From Flavobacteriales bacterium (GTDB taxonomy: Bacteria > Bacteroidota > Bacteroidia > Flavobacteriales_D > Crocinitomicaceae): a stretch of 64,000 nucleotides of DNA. Of the stretch, positions 1 to 9,581 are shown piece after piece. Position numbers and translations under genes: made by a program. The notes under the pieces are model-generated. The model was not told the DNA's origin. It saw only the letters and a program-made list of their open reading frames with translations, and did no database searches. How positions within the stretch are numbered: position 1 is the stretch's first letter; every line of letters begins with the position of its first letter. The stretch covers positions 1 to 64,000 of the forward strand of contig CANJNE010000002.1 of the NCBI GenBank assembly GCA_947475275.1, in the 5' to 3' direction.

Positions 1-2372
1 ATAGTTCGAAATGGGAAATTATCGAAGCTGGATTAAAATGCCTACAAGGTAAAGGAGTTGTTAATTCTATTTCGCTTAAGGAAGGAGAAGAATCTTTCAT
101 CCAACAAGCTAAGAAAATTAAACGATACGGTGCTGCTGTAATCGTTATGGCATTTGATGAAAAAGGCCAAGCCGACAATTACGAGAGACGTATTGAAATT
201 TGCAAAAGATCATTTGATATTCTTGTTAATGAGGTTAAATTTCCAGCTGATGATATCATTTTTGACCCCAATATTTTTCCTGTTGCAACAGGAATGGAAG
301 AGCATAACAATAATGCTTTGGATTTCTTTAGGGCTACAAAATGGATTAGAGAAAACTTAAAGGGCGCTCATGTTAGTGGAGGTGTTTCGAATGTTTCTTT
401 TTCTTTTAGAGGCAACGATCGCGTTCGTGAGGCCATGCACGCTGCTTTCCTCTACCATGCCATTCAACATGGAATGGATATGGGTATCGTTAATCCTACG
501 ATGTTGGAGGTCTACAGTGATATTGAGCCAACATTGTTAACTTACGTTGAGGATGTCCTTTTGAATAGAAGGGCTGATGCCACAGAACGCTTATTGGAAT
601 ATGCAGAAACGGTCAGAGGAGACGGTAAGAAAAAAGAACTTGATCTTGAATGGAGAAAAAATACTGTTGAAGACCGTCTGGCGCATGCACTTGTAAAAGG
701 AATTGTCGATTTTATTGATGAAGATGTTGAAGAATGCCGAAAGAAATTTGATAGACCTATTGAAGTTATTGAGGGCCCGCTCATGGCAGGAATGAACATC
801 GTTGGGGATTTATTTGGAAGCGGAAAAATGTTTTTACCTCAAGTAGTGAAATCTGCTCGGGTAATGAAAAAAGCAGTGGCTTACCTCCTGCCCTATATTG
901 AAAATGAAAAAGATGGTAAAAGCTCCTCCGCAGGGAAAATTTTAATGGCAACGGTGAAAGGAGATGTCCATGATATTGGAAAAAATATTGTTGGCGTTGT
1001 ACTCGGCTGTAACAATTATGAGGTTCTTGATCTCGGGGTTATGGTACCATTTGAAAAAATAATCCAAACAGCTATTGAAGAAAAAGTTGATGCCATCGGA
1101 CTAAGTGGTTTAATCACACCTTCTTTAGATGAAATGGTAACAGTTGCCAAAGAAATGCAAAGAGCCGGACTTGATATTCCATTATTAATCGGAGGTGCAA
1201 CCACATCCAAAGTACATACTGCCGTTAAAATTGAAGAATATTATACCAACGGTCAAACAATACATGTAATGGATGCCTCACGAGCAGTTACTGTCGTAGA
1301 AGCCATGTTGGGAGGGAAGAAGGAAGGTTATGTTAAAGAAATAAAAGCAGATTATGCCCGTCTTCGTGAACATCATGAAAAACATCGAGGGAGCAAGCGT
1401 TTACTGGGAATAGAAGAAGCGAGAAAAAATGCATTCCTAATAGATTGGAAAAGTTTCACTGCTACAACTCCAAACAAAAAGGGAATTACGGTTTTAGATT
1501 CTTTTCCTTTGGATGAATTGGTGCCGTATATCGACTGGACGCCATTCTTTCAAACATGGGAGTTACATGGCAAGTTTCCTGCTATTCTCAGCGATGAATT
1601 GGTTGGAACGGAAGCGCTCCGTCTATACGAAGATGCCAAAAACATGTTAAAAAGCATTGTTGATGAAAAATGGCTCACTGCAAAGGCGGTTTTAGGATTG
1701 TTTCCTGCAAATGCTTCAGGTGATGATATAGTTGTTTATGATGAAAAACGTGAAAAAGTTATTCATACCATTCATACTTTACGTCAACAAACGCTTAAAA
1801 CAGAAGGCCAAAAAAATCTTGCGCTTTCAGATTTCATATGCCCAATTGAAGAAGAAAAAGAGGATTATATTGGTGCCTTTGTGGTAACAACAGGTCATGG
1901 TATTGAGGAATACTTGGAGCGTTTCGAAAAGGACCACGATGATTACAGTTCCATCATGTTGAAAGCCTTAGCTGATCGTTTTGCAGAGGCGTTTGCAGAA
2001 AAATTGCATGAAATGGTTCGAAAAGATTTTTGGGGGTATTCCAAAGATGAAAAGCTAAGCAATGAAGAATTGATCAAAGAATCTTACAAAGGTATTCGTC
2101 CTGCACCAGGTTATCCTGCGTGTCCAGATCATACCGAAAAAATTGGCTTATTTGAATTACTCAATGCTGAGCAATTATCTAGTGTCTCTCTTACAGAAAG
2201 TTTGGCCATGCACCCTGCTTCTTCGGTTTCAGGTTGGTATTTTGCAAATCCTGACTCCAAGTATTTTGGTCTCGGGAAAATAACTATGGAACAAGTTGAA
2301 GATATTGCAAAACGTAAAAATTACAAGCTCGATGAAATGAAAAGATGGTTATCGCCGGTTATTAATGATTAG
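1..2372 (+). CDS. metH: B12-dependent methionine synthase, C-terminal part (5' end outside window)
   Basis: Frame is open to the left edge ([30 protein letters not shown]...), so the ATG at 147 is internal. Contains the cobalamin-binding motif [14 protein letters not shown] and the C-terminal activation domain ([15 protein letters not shown]). Confidence 0.96.
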   Translation, partial: SSKWEIIEAGLKCLQGKGVVNSISLKEGEESFIQQAKKIKRYGAAVIVMAFDEKGQADNYERRIEICKRSFDILVNEVKFPADDIIFDPNIFPVATGMEEHNNNALDFFRATKWIRENLKGAHVSGGVSNVSFSFRGNDRVREAMHAAFLYHAIQHGMDMGIVNPTMLEVYSDIEPTLLTYVEDVLLNRRADATERLLEYAETVRGDGKKKELDLEWRKNTVEDRLAHALVKGIVDFIDEDVEECRKKFDRPIEVIEGPLMAGMNIVGDLFGSGKMFLPQVVKSARVMKKAVAYLLPYIENEKDGKSSSAGKILMATVKGDVHDIGKNIVGVVLGCNNYEVLDLGVMVPFEKIIQTAIEEKVDAIGLSGLITPSLDEMVTVAKEMQRAGLDIPLLIGGATTSKVHTAVKIEEYYTNGQTIHVMDASRAVTVVEAMLGGKKEGYVKEIKADYARLREHHEKHRGSKRLLGIEEARKNAFLIDWKSFTATTPNKKGITVLDSFPLDELVPYIDWTPFFQTWELHGKFPAILSDELVGTEALRLYEDAKNMLKSIVDEKWLTAKAVLGLFPANASGDDIVVYDEKREKVIHTIHTLRQQTLKTEGQKNLALSDFICPIEEEKEDYIGAFVVTTGHGIEEYLERFEKDHDDYSSIMLKALADRFAEAFAEKLHEMVRKDFWGYSKDEKLSNEELIKESYKGIRPAPGYPACPDHTEKIGLFELLNAEQLSSVSLTESLAMHPASSVSGWYFANPDSKYFGLGKITMEQVEDIAKRKNYKLDEMKRWLSPVIND

Positions 2373-2392
2373 TTTTTTCGAAACACTAAGAC

Positions 2393-2411
2393 AAAACGCA
2401 AAGCGTGTTTT
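2393..2411. terminator. Possible weak bidirectional hairpin between metH and a convergent gene
   Basis: AAAACGC-AAA-GCGTGTTTT imperfect inverted repeat in a convergent gap. Confidence 0.35.
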
Positions 2412-2430
2412 AGACTAATAATTGTTTTTA

Positions 2431-2922
2431 TTACTCCACTCCTCCAAACATCTGGGTGCCTATCTCAGTGTTTGGATCGATTTGAATAACCTCATAACCA
2501 TCAGGATCGATTTCCACCTCATCTACCTCAGATATTTCGTAGCTTACCTCCTCAATCACATCTTGAACCTTTGCTGAGTTTTGGTAAGGATCGTAGACAT
2601 CGATACATTCTCCCATATAATAACCTCCAGCAAAACAGCCAGATAAATAACCATATGACGAGACAAATACCCCAGGTCCATCGCATAGTCCATTGTAGTA
2701 GTTACCGTAGTAAAAACTGCCATCTGCGTAATAATAAAATGTACCATTACCATGAGCTGCTCCATTGTATATCTCACCATAATAAACCCCATAACCTGGA
2801 TAGTAAATTGTCCCTGGACCTACATAGTTCAAATAATCATAACTAAATATTTGAGCTTCAACCTTATTAGACATTAAAGTTGAAAATGTAATCATTGTTA
2901 AAATGAATAAAGCTTTTTTCAT
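2431..2922 (-). CDS. Secreted MORN-repeat protein
   Basis: Repeats such as GPGTIYYPGYGVYYGEIYNGAAHGNGTFYYYADGSFYYGNYYNG; signal peptide MKKALFILTMITFSTLMSNKVEAQ. The ATG at 2922 is preferred over the ORF-track TTG at 2943. Confidence 0.75.
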   Translation of the reverse strand: MKKALFILTMITFSTLMSNKVEAQIFSYDYLNYVGPGTIYYPGYGVYYGEIYNGAAHGNGTFYYYADGSFYYGNYYNGLCDGPGVFVSSYGYLSGCFAGGYYMGECIDVYDPYQNSAKVQDVIEEVSYEISEVDEVEIDPDGYEVIQIDPNTEIGTQMFGGVE

Positions 2923-2943
2923 GGTAATTTTTAAAAAATTCAA

Positions 2944-3549
2944 TTAATGGTGTACAAATACAACGCAGTTGATTCTATCAGTAAATTCACTCCATTCAAC
3001 CTCCGTTTTATCTGGATTTGATGGCCAAGGATCTCTTAATACCACTTTATAAGGCACCTTTTTTTCATAGTCGGTTCCGATGTTGGTTTTGTAAAAATAA
3101 ACTCCAGTAAGCACATAAGCATGCCCAACTTGCTGTCCAGGCATATTTAAACCAACGATTACAGGATATTCATTTGCAAGTTGGTCTATAAAATCAAATG
3201 AGGTGGGATTGTAATCACTTTCGGCGTAAACCGTATTACCACCATAATACCAACCATTCGCACAAAACTCAGTCATGGAACAGTCAGCTGGTCTATCAAT
3301 TAAATCTCCATAAGCTTTCAAAACAACATCTTGTTGCGTTACAGGTAAACCCTGATAATTGAGTACCATTTCTATACAAGCAGCCCAGCACCAATTCGAA
3401 CTATTTTGTTCGGCAAAAACAAAATTAAAATCATCACTTAAAACGCTTGCAACATAATTATTAGAATCTCCCAATTTGTAAATAACACCTTGAGCAAAAG
3501 AACCATAGGATGAAAACGAAAATAAAACAAAACAGAAAATTCTTAACAT
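2944..3549 (-). CDS. Secreted papain-like/C39-like cysteine peptidase
   Basis: Signal peptide; Cys motif NWCWAACIEMVLNYQG, His motif GHAYVLTGVYF and downstream LRDPWP typical of papain-like cysteine proteases. Confidence 0.75.
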   Translation of the reverse strand: MLRIFCFVLFSFSSYGSFAQGVIYKLGDSNNYVASVLSDDFNFVFAEQNSSNWCWAACIEMVLNYQGLPVTQQDVVLKAYGDLIDRPADCSMTEFCANGWYYGGNTVYAESDYNPTSFDFIDQLANEYPVIVGLNMPGQQVGHAYVLTGVYFYKTNIGTDYEKKVPYKVVLRDPWPSNPDKTEVEWSEFTDRINCVVFVHH

Positions 3550-3650
3550 TAGCGGATATTAAATAGTGTTTTAAAAATGATTTAACTAATCAAAGATAAG
3601 AAAATAAGTCCCTAATAAAAATATCCAAAAATCATCTCATATAGCGCATT

Positions 3651-3929
3651 CTAACATAGCTTCCAATTTTCTCCGTTAAATACTATTTGCTTCGATAGTT
3701 TTATTAAAACACCATCAACTATCTCAATCGGCGAAACCCCAAAAACCCGATTAAAAACAATATTTAAGGCTACAATTTTCTGAGCTTGGGCATGCACCCC
3801 AACGATTCCTATTTCAACTTGACGGTTGTATTGTTCTACAAGTTGCTGCTTAGTCATGGATTCAAACTCTTGGATTAAAGCCGCGATGGCTTCACGATCA
3901 CCGCGACGTTGTATGAAAAGATATTCCAT
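3651..3929 (-). CDS. Small hypothetical protein (92 aa)
   Basis: Uninterrupted ORF in the same orientation as its neighbours; no recognised family. Confidence 0.5.
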   Translation of the reverse strand: MEYLFIQRRGDREAIAALIQEFESMTKQQLVEQYNRQVEIGIVGVHAQAQKIVALNIVFNRVFGVSPIEIVDGVLIKLSKQIVFNGENWKLC

Positions 3930-4011
3930 TTTGAATGATGTTAAAAATTAAAGAATTGTTTAACCCGTGCTGAGAAAAACACGGATTTATATCTTGGAAG
4001 AAAATCATAGG

Positions 4012-4365
4012 CTATACTATTACAATGCTCACCACCTCATCAGGTTTGAAAGCCGCGGGATACGATAAGAATAAAAGCCTTTTGCTTTGTGTAATGATTC
4101 CAAAACTTCCGGAGGTTTTCGGTAATACATAGGTTGCACCTTGCATTATATCGTTTTCATCAAAATGCAAAACTAGTGTGTCTTTTAGGTTTGATAAGTC
4201 AATAGAAGAATTCAAATGTTCATGTGTGATTTCCAAATAAAAGGATTCATTTACATTAACATTGAAACTTGCCGCTGCTAAAAATGTTGACGTAACATTA
4301 ATTTTTTGAACTTCAAATTGGAATGATTTGCCATTTACCAATTTAATTACTGCTTCTTTTTTCAT
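4012..4365 (-). CDS. Hypothetical protein (117 aa)
   Basis: ORF with ATG; preceded by a TAACTTTG -7-like box and a long GC-rich leader; no recognised family. Confidence 0.55.
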   Translation of the reverse strand: MKKEAVIKLVNGKSFQFEVQKINVTSTFLAAASFNVNVNESFYLEITHEHLNSSIDLSNLKDTLVLHFDENDIMQGATYVLPKTSGSFGIITQSKRLLFLSYPAAFKPDEVVSIVIV

Positions 4366-4509
4366 ACAAATAAGAATTAAAGGTTAAAAAACTCATTCGC
4401 ATTTCGATCATATGGGATGTTATACGTTTATTTTGGCCGAGGCCCGTATTGTTTTACCACCGCGGTGACTCCACTCGGTTGGTACCCTTTTAAGGTTCGA
4501 AATACAACA

Positions 4510-4543
4510 CAAAGTTAATGCTTCCTTTTTTTAAAGTAACAAA
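4510..4543 (-). promoter_or_regulatory. Putative Bacteroidota promoter on the minus strand
   Basis: Minus strand reads TTTG-N22-TAACTTTG (consensus TTTG-N19-21-TANNTTTG), ~145 nt upstream of the 4365 start codon. Confidence 0.45.
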
Positions 4544-4625
4544 TTGCTTTAATATTTTTCCAATGGTAAAAAAATCATCGTTTCAAGAATAAAAAGCATT
4601 TCTTAATTTTGATAAGGATTGCATC

Positions 4626-5198
4626 ATGACAACACACGCGCACAATCGAGAAGAACTTATTCGAAATAGTTTTAAACTATTCGATTTACCTTTGCATGCA
4701 ACCAAAGGATCTATCAAAAAAAGATACAAAGCACTTGCTAAAATTTGGCATCCTGATCTAAGTGTTGACAAAGAGGGTGAGCTTAAATTCAAAGCCTTAA
4801 ACGATGCATACACTATCTTAATAGATTACAAAAATCAAAATGTATTCACACTTAAGCCAGATCATTATTACCTCAAAAAAAGTCCGCAAGATTTAAAAAA
4901 AGAGTCGTATCGCAAGACGATTAAAGAACATTTAATTGCCTTTTACAAAACGAAACCGTTATCAGTTGCATCAATAAAACAGTCTAAGAAAGATTTATGG
5001 CTCATCAATATCAACTTTTTATTTTCAGCCGGCATCCTTCTGGTATGTCCGCCAATACTCACAATTAGTTTTGGTTGGGAGGGTTTATTTCTTTCTTTAT
5101 TCTTGATTGTTTTTCTCTCCTTGTTTATTATGAGCGCGATCAGAAACCTCCACAGAACCCATTTGATCTATGCCATTAAGCGCCTGCTGAATCGATAA
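4626..5198 (+). CDS. J-domain (DnaJ-like) protein with C-terminal membrane segments
   Basis: DLPLHATKGSIKKRYKALAKIWHPDLS...FKALNDAYTIL J-domain with the HPD motif; hydrophobic C-terminus. Confidence 0.8.
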   Translation: MTTHAHNREELIRNSFKLFDLPLHATKGSIKKRYKALAKIWHPDLSVDKEGELKFKALNDAYTILIDYKNQNVFTLKPDHYYLKKSPQDLKKESYRKTIKEHLIAFYKTKPLSVASIKQSKKDLWLININFLFSAGILLVCPPILTISFGWEGLFLSLFLIVFLSLFIMSAIRNLHRTHLIYAIKRLLNR

Positions 5199-6156
5199 AA
5201 GCATTTACAGGATCTGAAGGCTCATTGTGGTTTTCTTTATTCTGCTTTAATGCTGCATTTACGAGAATTGAAGACACCAAACTAAGGATGCAATAGCCAA
5301 GAAAATAATACATACCTGCTAGCGATAACGCCTCAGTTTCTACACCTTCATTCAAATTTGAAAAAGATAAGAAACCCAGGAACAAAGCAGCAACAAAAAC
5401 ATCTGCCATGCTCCATTTCCCAAGTGAATAAGAAAACTTAAAAACGCCTAATGCATTTCCTTTTTTATTAGCTATTCCATATCCGAGTGTAACGAGCAAC
5501 TTAAAAATGGGTATTATCACACTGAATGCAATTATTGAAATTGCGACCAACCAGTTGCCATCTTTGATCAGTAGAAAAATCAAATCAAATACTGATTTAC
5601 TCTGATAAAAATAGTACATACGACCATGAAAAACTTGTGTAAGATCGAGCTTCATCCAGTCTGAAACTCCACCAATTAAGGGGATATCCTTCACGTAACT
5701 TGACGCATCGATTTCCAAAGGAATTGTTAATTCGGTATTAAAAGCACTGATTTCCATCATTGGAATTGAAATTCCTGTCAAAAGACAAGGGAGTGCAACT
5801 ATTGCAAATCCGATTCCCAAATACAAATACAATTTTTTCTTTTGAATTGCTATAACCGCCACCATTAATATATATACAATGCCAAATATTATGACAAAGA
5901 TCGACATCAAAAGTACATTGTCATATGCGCTTTCGGCTGCTTCAAGATGCTGCTCACTTTTAACTTTTCGCTTTGCCCATTCTGACTCTGTGAAAATCCA
6001 TTCCTTAGCTTTAAGTAAACGCTCTTCGAAATTCAAAACCTTTACATATTCTGTCTTTTCTTCTTTGTAAGTCTTACCGTAATCATAACTTTTGTAAGTA
6101 CACCAACCTCCAACGATTACGAATAAAATACTGATAATAATAAATGTATTCTTCAT
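5176..6156 (-). CDS. Paraquat-inducible protein A (PqiA)-like membrane protein
   Basis: Multi-TM; LGKWSMADVFVAALFLGFLSF and IIPIFKLLVTLGY motifs typical of the PqiA family. Confidence 0.75.
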   Translation of the reverse strand: MKNTFIIISILFVIVGGWCTYKSYDYGKTYKEEKTEYVKVLNFEERLLKAKEWIFTESEWAKRKVKSEQHLEAAESAYDNVLLMSIFVIIFGIVYILMVAVIAIQKKKLYLYLGIGFAIVALPCLLTGISIPMMEISAFNTELTIPLEIDASSYVKDIPLIGGVSDWMKLDLTQVFHGRMYYFYQSKSVFDLIFLLIKDGNWLVAISIIAFSVIIPIFKLLVTLGYGIANKKGNALGVFKFSYSLGKWSMADVFVAALFLGFLSFSNLNEGVETEALSLAGMYYFLGYCILSLVSSILVNAALKQNKENHNEPSDPVNAFIDSAGA

Positions 6157-6214
6157 ACTAAGTAGTAATTAAATGGAACTCCATACAATGTTATGAAAAA
6201 TAAACGGGAATTCT

Positions 6215-7033
6215 TTATTCAGCAAAGAAAGAACGCAATTCCGAAATTTTAAAAGTGGTAGAGGCCGCGTTTACTGCAAAACATTCATCCGGCAAACCAT
6301 AAATGACTTCAAAAGTGATTTCAGAAGCATCACTAACAGATATTCGCATATCCTTTAATAGAAAATTTGTATACTCTTTTTTCTTCTTAAAACACAAAGC
6401 ATCTGTTTCTAGCAAAGCCTTAAAATCCTCTGCCAAACGTTCATTAATTTTGACTTCCAATTCAGGTATCTTTGATTCTAAAAACAACTGTTGGTTAAGA
6501 ATTATAGCTTTATCACCTGATGATAAATCGGAAATGGTCGTTGACCAAGAATACCTTCCTTTTGCATCCGGCATTCCATTTTCTATAATCTCGTAACGTC
6601 TCCAAACACAAGTATTCATAAGTTCCGGATCACTCAATCCAGGGCGGGCAATCACTTCTTCTTTACAAGTTACATTGGGAAATGACAAGTATGCAATAGA
6701 ATCTCGAAGCACTTCAATATAGTTCTCTAAAAGGATTACGGAATCTCTTTGACGCTGCTTTTCCTGAAACAACTCAGTTTTAACATTAGTTATTTCTTTT
6801 TTCAAATAATTGATTTTATCAATAGCAAAGATTTGAATATCATCCAAACTGTCACTTAAATGCTGAAGGCTATCATTCTGTGCTTGTAACTTTTCCAATT
6901 GGATATTTTTATTGTTAGGAAACAAACGGTTATAATTTGTTGTCCAAAATTCTTTAAACTTTTGACCATTTGCTTGGAAACCAATAGTAATTAAAAGTAG
7001 AATAATAACAGATTTGAAATTGGGCCATTTCAT
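6215..7033 (-). CDS. Secreted coiled-coil protein of unknown function
   Basis: N-terminal signal peptide; heptad-rich region LEKLQAQNDSLQHLSDSLDDIQ. Confidence 0.6.
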   Translation of the reverse strand: MKWPNFKSVIILLLITIGFQANGQKFKEFWTTNYNRLFPNNKNIQLEKLQAQNDSLQHLSDSLDDIQIFAIDKINYLKKEITNVKTELFQEKQRQRDSVILLENYIEVLRDSIAYLSFPNVTCKEEVIARPGLSDPELMNTCVWRRYEIIENGMPDAKGRYSWSTTISDLSSGDKAIILNQQLFLESKIPELEVKINERLAEDFKALLETDALCFKKKKEYTNFLLKDMRISVSDASEITFEVIYGLPDECFAVNAASTTFKISELRSFFAE

Positions 7034-7107
7034 ATTACAAAATTAGCCTATTTATTATGTTTCCAAACCATTAAACTCTGTTTTTGACAATTTTTAATCA
7101 ACACCGA

Positions 7108-7467
7108 TTAGTGGAATAACTTTGAAATGTAAGGGTAAAAAATTACTAGGCCTATTATAAGTGCTAAAATAGCTGCAATTAAAACTGCTCCTGCAGCAAT
7201 ATCCTTTACTTGTTTGATTAGAGGATTATGCTCCCTGGTAATAACATCCGAAAGCTTTTCAATAGATGAATTAATTGCTTCACTAACAATTACGAGACCT
7301 GAAATCAACAAAATGGCTACCCATTCATAGGAACTAATCTTAAAAAAACACCCGATAATAATTACCATTATAAAAGCAATGGTGTGAATTTGAAAATGGC
7401 GCTCAGTTTTAATCAACAACCTAAGACCGCATAACGCAAAACCTAAACGTTTGATAAATCGCCACAT
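7108..7467 (-). CDS. dgkA: Diacylglycerol kinase family protein
   Basis: AFCGLRLL-like start, ERHFQIH, SEAINSSIEKLSDVI and DIAAGAVLIAAI motifs of DgkA; TAATG overlap with the upstream gene. Confidence 0.85.
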   Translation of the reverse strand: MWRFIKRLGFALCGLRLLIKTERHFQIHTIAFIMVIIIGCFFKISSYEWVAILLISGLVIVSEAINSSIEKLSDVITREHNPLIKQVKDIAAGAVLIAAILALIIGLVIFYPYISKLFH

Positions 7468-9152
7468 TACTTTTTGGAAAGCTTGCCTTTACCGAAAATT
7501 CCACCATCCCTTTTAATAAGGAAAATATAATTTCCTGAAGCCAAATTATCGATTGCAATTGGAACGGCATGTTCACCCTTTTCAAAACTACCCAAATCAA
7601 TATTATATATGCTACGACCAGAATTATCAATCAACTCAAACTCCATTTGAGCAAATTCTGTTAAGGTAAATCCTACATAACCTTGACCATCAAATGGATT
7701 TGGCCAAACTTTGAAGTATTCAGGTTCAAAAGCAGATTCTTGGACAGATAAATCACATATTCCGGGAAGATTGTTATCTATCCAAGTAGCTCTATTAGCA
7801 ATGTAGGTTTTAAGAAAATTCACATCTTCTTGATAGGTGTTTCCAACAAAACCATTCCAGTTGACATAAACTCCAATAATAGGCCATTTTTGAAAGTTTC
7901 GAATGCGTGCCTCGTCCAAATAAACAACCATTGAATCAATAAAGGTATGCAAAGAGTCTGTATGCAAAGGTCCTTGGCGCAATTCATCCCATCTGCACTT
8001 GAGTCCATTTCTGTAACTTGGTGAATCTAATAATTTTTCCCACCAAAAAGGAATTGCTGAAGTAAAGTCGCAGATTTCATCAAAGTTATATTGCCATCCT
8101 GTAGTTAAGTTGGCATCACAATAATCTGCGTTTCCGTATGACAAATTAAAATCCCATATAGGTCCTGCATGTAGTTTTCCATTCCATGCTCCACCGCTTT
8201 TATGCTTGTGCATAAAAGAACTTGAGCGGTATCCATCCACTGTTCGCCCCAATTCTTGAAGTAAGAAGAAATCATAAAAGGATTCTTTATCAATGTAAGG
8301 TTCATAACCAAAAACAGGATCATCTAATTGTGGTCCCCAAACCACATCTTCAAAATTTCCTATAAAATCTTCCATGTAAGAGGCTTGAATGGGGTTCAGT
8401 TCATCAAATTCCGGATCATGAAATTGAAAAACGACTTCATTATTGTAATTTGATGTCCATGAATAACCAACTTCTCCTGTTAGTTTATCAACCTTAACAA
8501 TGTAACCACCAGTCAGGGAGTCTCCTGCAAGATCATCGGCATCCAATTGCGCAACATCCACCCTATTGTTATCGCGCTTAATGCGTTCAAGTAAGATATA
8601 TAAACCTTGATATTGTCCATTGATGAGTAACTCACAATATCTCCAATTAGAAGCATAATGTCCCATTTTCTGAAAAATATCGAAAGTCATTACATCGCGA
8701 ATCAAAGTTTTATCAGGATATGGGCCATACAAGATCCAGTCATTTTCAATTGGCAAGCCCAATAATGGCACATTATTATTCAAGCCAAGAGCATCCTGTG
8801 TTTCAAATCCGTAACTCTTTTTTGGATATTGTTGTGACGTAGATCCACGAACCTCGATTGCAATTTTACCATTGTAATTGTTATACGGATTGACCAAATA
8901 ATTTCTGATACCCGGACCGTTATCAATCACACCCATGTCACATACGATTCGCGTAACATCATTAATTTGTTGTCCCACAGGAGTAGTTATGACTACAATT
9001 GGCAGATTAGAATCAGTAAAAGTTACTTGAGCATCTAATCTTGATGCTAAAACGATAACAAAAAATAAAATACAATTTTTCACCAGGGTAAATTTAAATG
9101 ATGCGACAAAATAAGAATACAAACGAATCAAGAAAATTGTTAGAGATGTCAA
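7467..9152 (-). CDS. CotH-kinase family protein with T9SS type A sorting domain
   Basis: CotH-like core (RGSTSQQYPKKSYGFETQD, RDVMTFDIFQKMG, GPIWDFNLSYGNADYC) and C-terminal EPEYFKVWPNPF...LASGNYIFLIK. Confidence 0.85.
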   Translation of the reverse strand: MTSLTIFLIRLYSYFVASFKFTLVKNCILFFVIVLASRLDAQVTFTDSNLPIVVITTPVGQQINDVTRIVCDMGVIDNGPGIRNYLVNPYNNYNGKIAIEVRGSTSQQYPKKSYGFETQDALGLNNNVPLLGLPIENDWILYGPYPDKTLIRDVMTFDIFQKMGHYASNWRYCELLINGQYQGLYILLERIKRDNNRVDVAQLDADDLAGDSLTGGYIVKVDKLTGEVGYSWTSNYNNEVVFQFHDPEFDELNPIQASYMEDFIGNFEDVVWGPQLDDPVFGYEPYIDKESFYDFFLLQELGRTVDGYRSSSFMHKHKSGGAWNGKLHAGPIWDFNLSYGNADYCDANLTTGWQYNFDEICDFTSAIPFWWEKLLDSPSYRNGLKCRWDELRQGPLHTDSLHTFIDSMVVYLDEARIRNFQKWPIIGVYVNWNGFVGNTYQEDVNFLKTYIANRATWIDNNLPGICDLSVQESAFEPEYFKVWPNPFDGQGYVGFTLTEFAQMEFELIDNSGRSIYNIDLGSFEKGEHAVPIAIDNLASGNYIFLIKRDGGIFGKGKLSKK

Positions 9153-9164
9153 GCTTTGAGAAGA

Positions 9165-9581
9165 TCATTTGAGGTTTTCAGCAGAAATCTTATCAATCAA
9201 TGGTTTTACTACCTCAAACAAATCCGCCTCACTCCATGGTTTTGCGATATATTTTTCAAGTAAATGGTCTTCTTTCAATTCACCAACAACCAAATCATTC
9301 GCTTGACCTGAAAGCATAATACAAGAAATCCAAGGATATTTTTTCTTAAGCTTGCGAATCAGCTCTGCACCATTCATCTCAGGCATTTGGTAATCAACAA
9401 TAATGAAAACAAGACTCACCCCAAAGTCTATTAATTCTTCTATGTGCTTCTCCACCTCCATTGGCTTTGAATAGGTTTCAATGAAGGTTGTTTTAGTATC
9501 AATGACTTTTCTAAGTTGAAAACTCAACAATGAAGTGATTAGTGGGTCATCATCAATACAAACTACAGCGTATTTATGCAT
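9165..9581 (-). CDS. Single-domain response regulator
   Basis: CIDDDPLITSLL, FIIVDYQMPEMNGAELI, AKPWSEADL receiver motifs. Confidence 0.85.
   Translation of the reverse strand: MHKYAVVCIDDDPLITSLLSFQLRKVIDTKTTFIETYSKPMEVEKHIEELIDFGVSLVFIIVDYQMPEMNGAELIRKLKKKYPWISCIMLSGQANDLVVGELKEDHLLEKYIAKPWSEADLFEVVKPLIDKISAENLK

Noticed and set aside
147-149. ATG at 147 as the metH start
   Set aside because: The MetH-like frame continues upstream to the window edge.
2571-2846. 91-aa plus-strand ORF opposite the MORN gene
   Set aside because: Composition (His/Asn/Tyr-rich) is the shadow of the MORN repeats; no start context or motif.
4491-4510. GGTTCGAAATAC resembling a tRNA T-arm
   Set aside because: No acceptor stem, D-arm or anticodon arm can be assembled around it on either strand.
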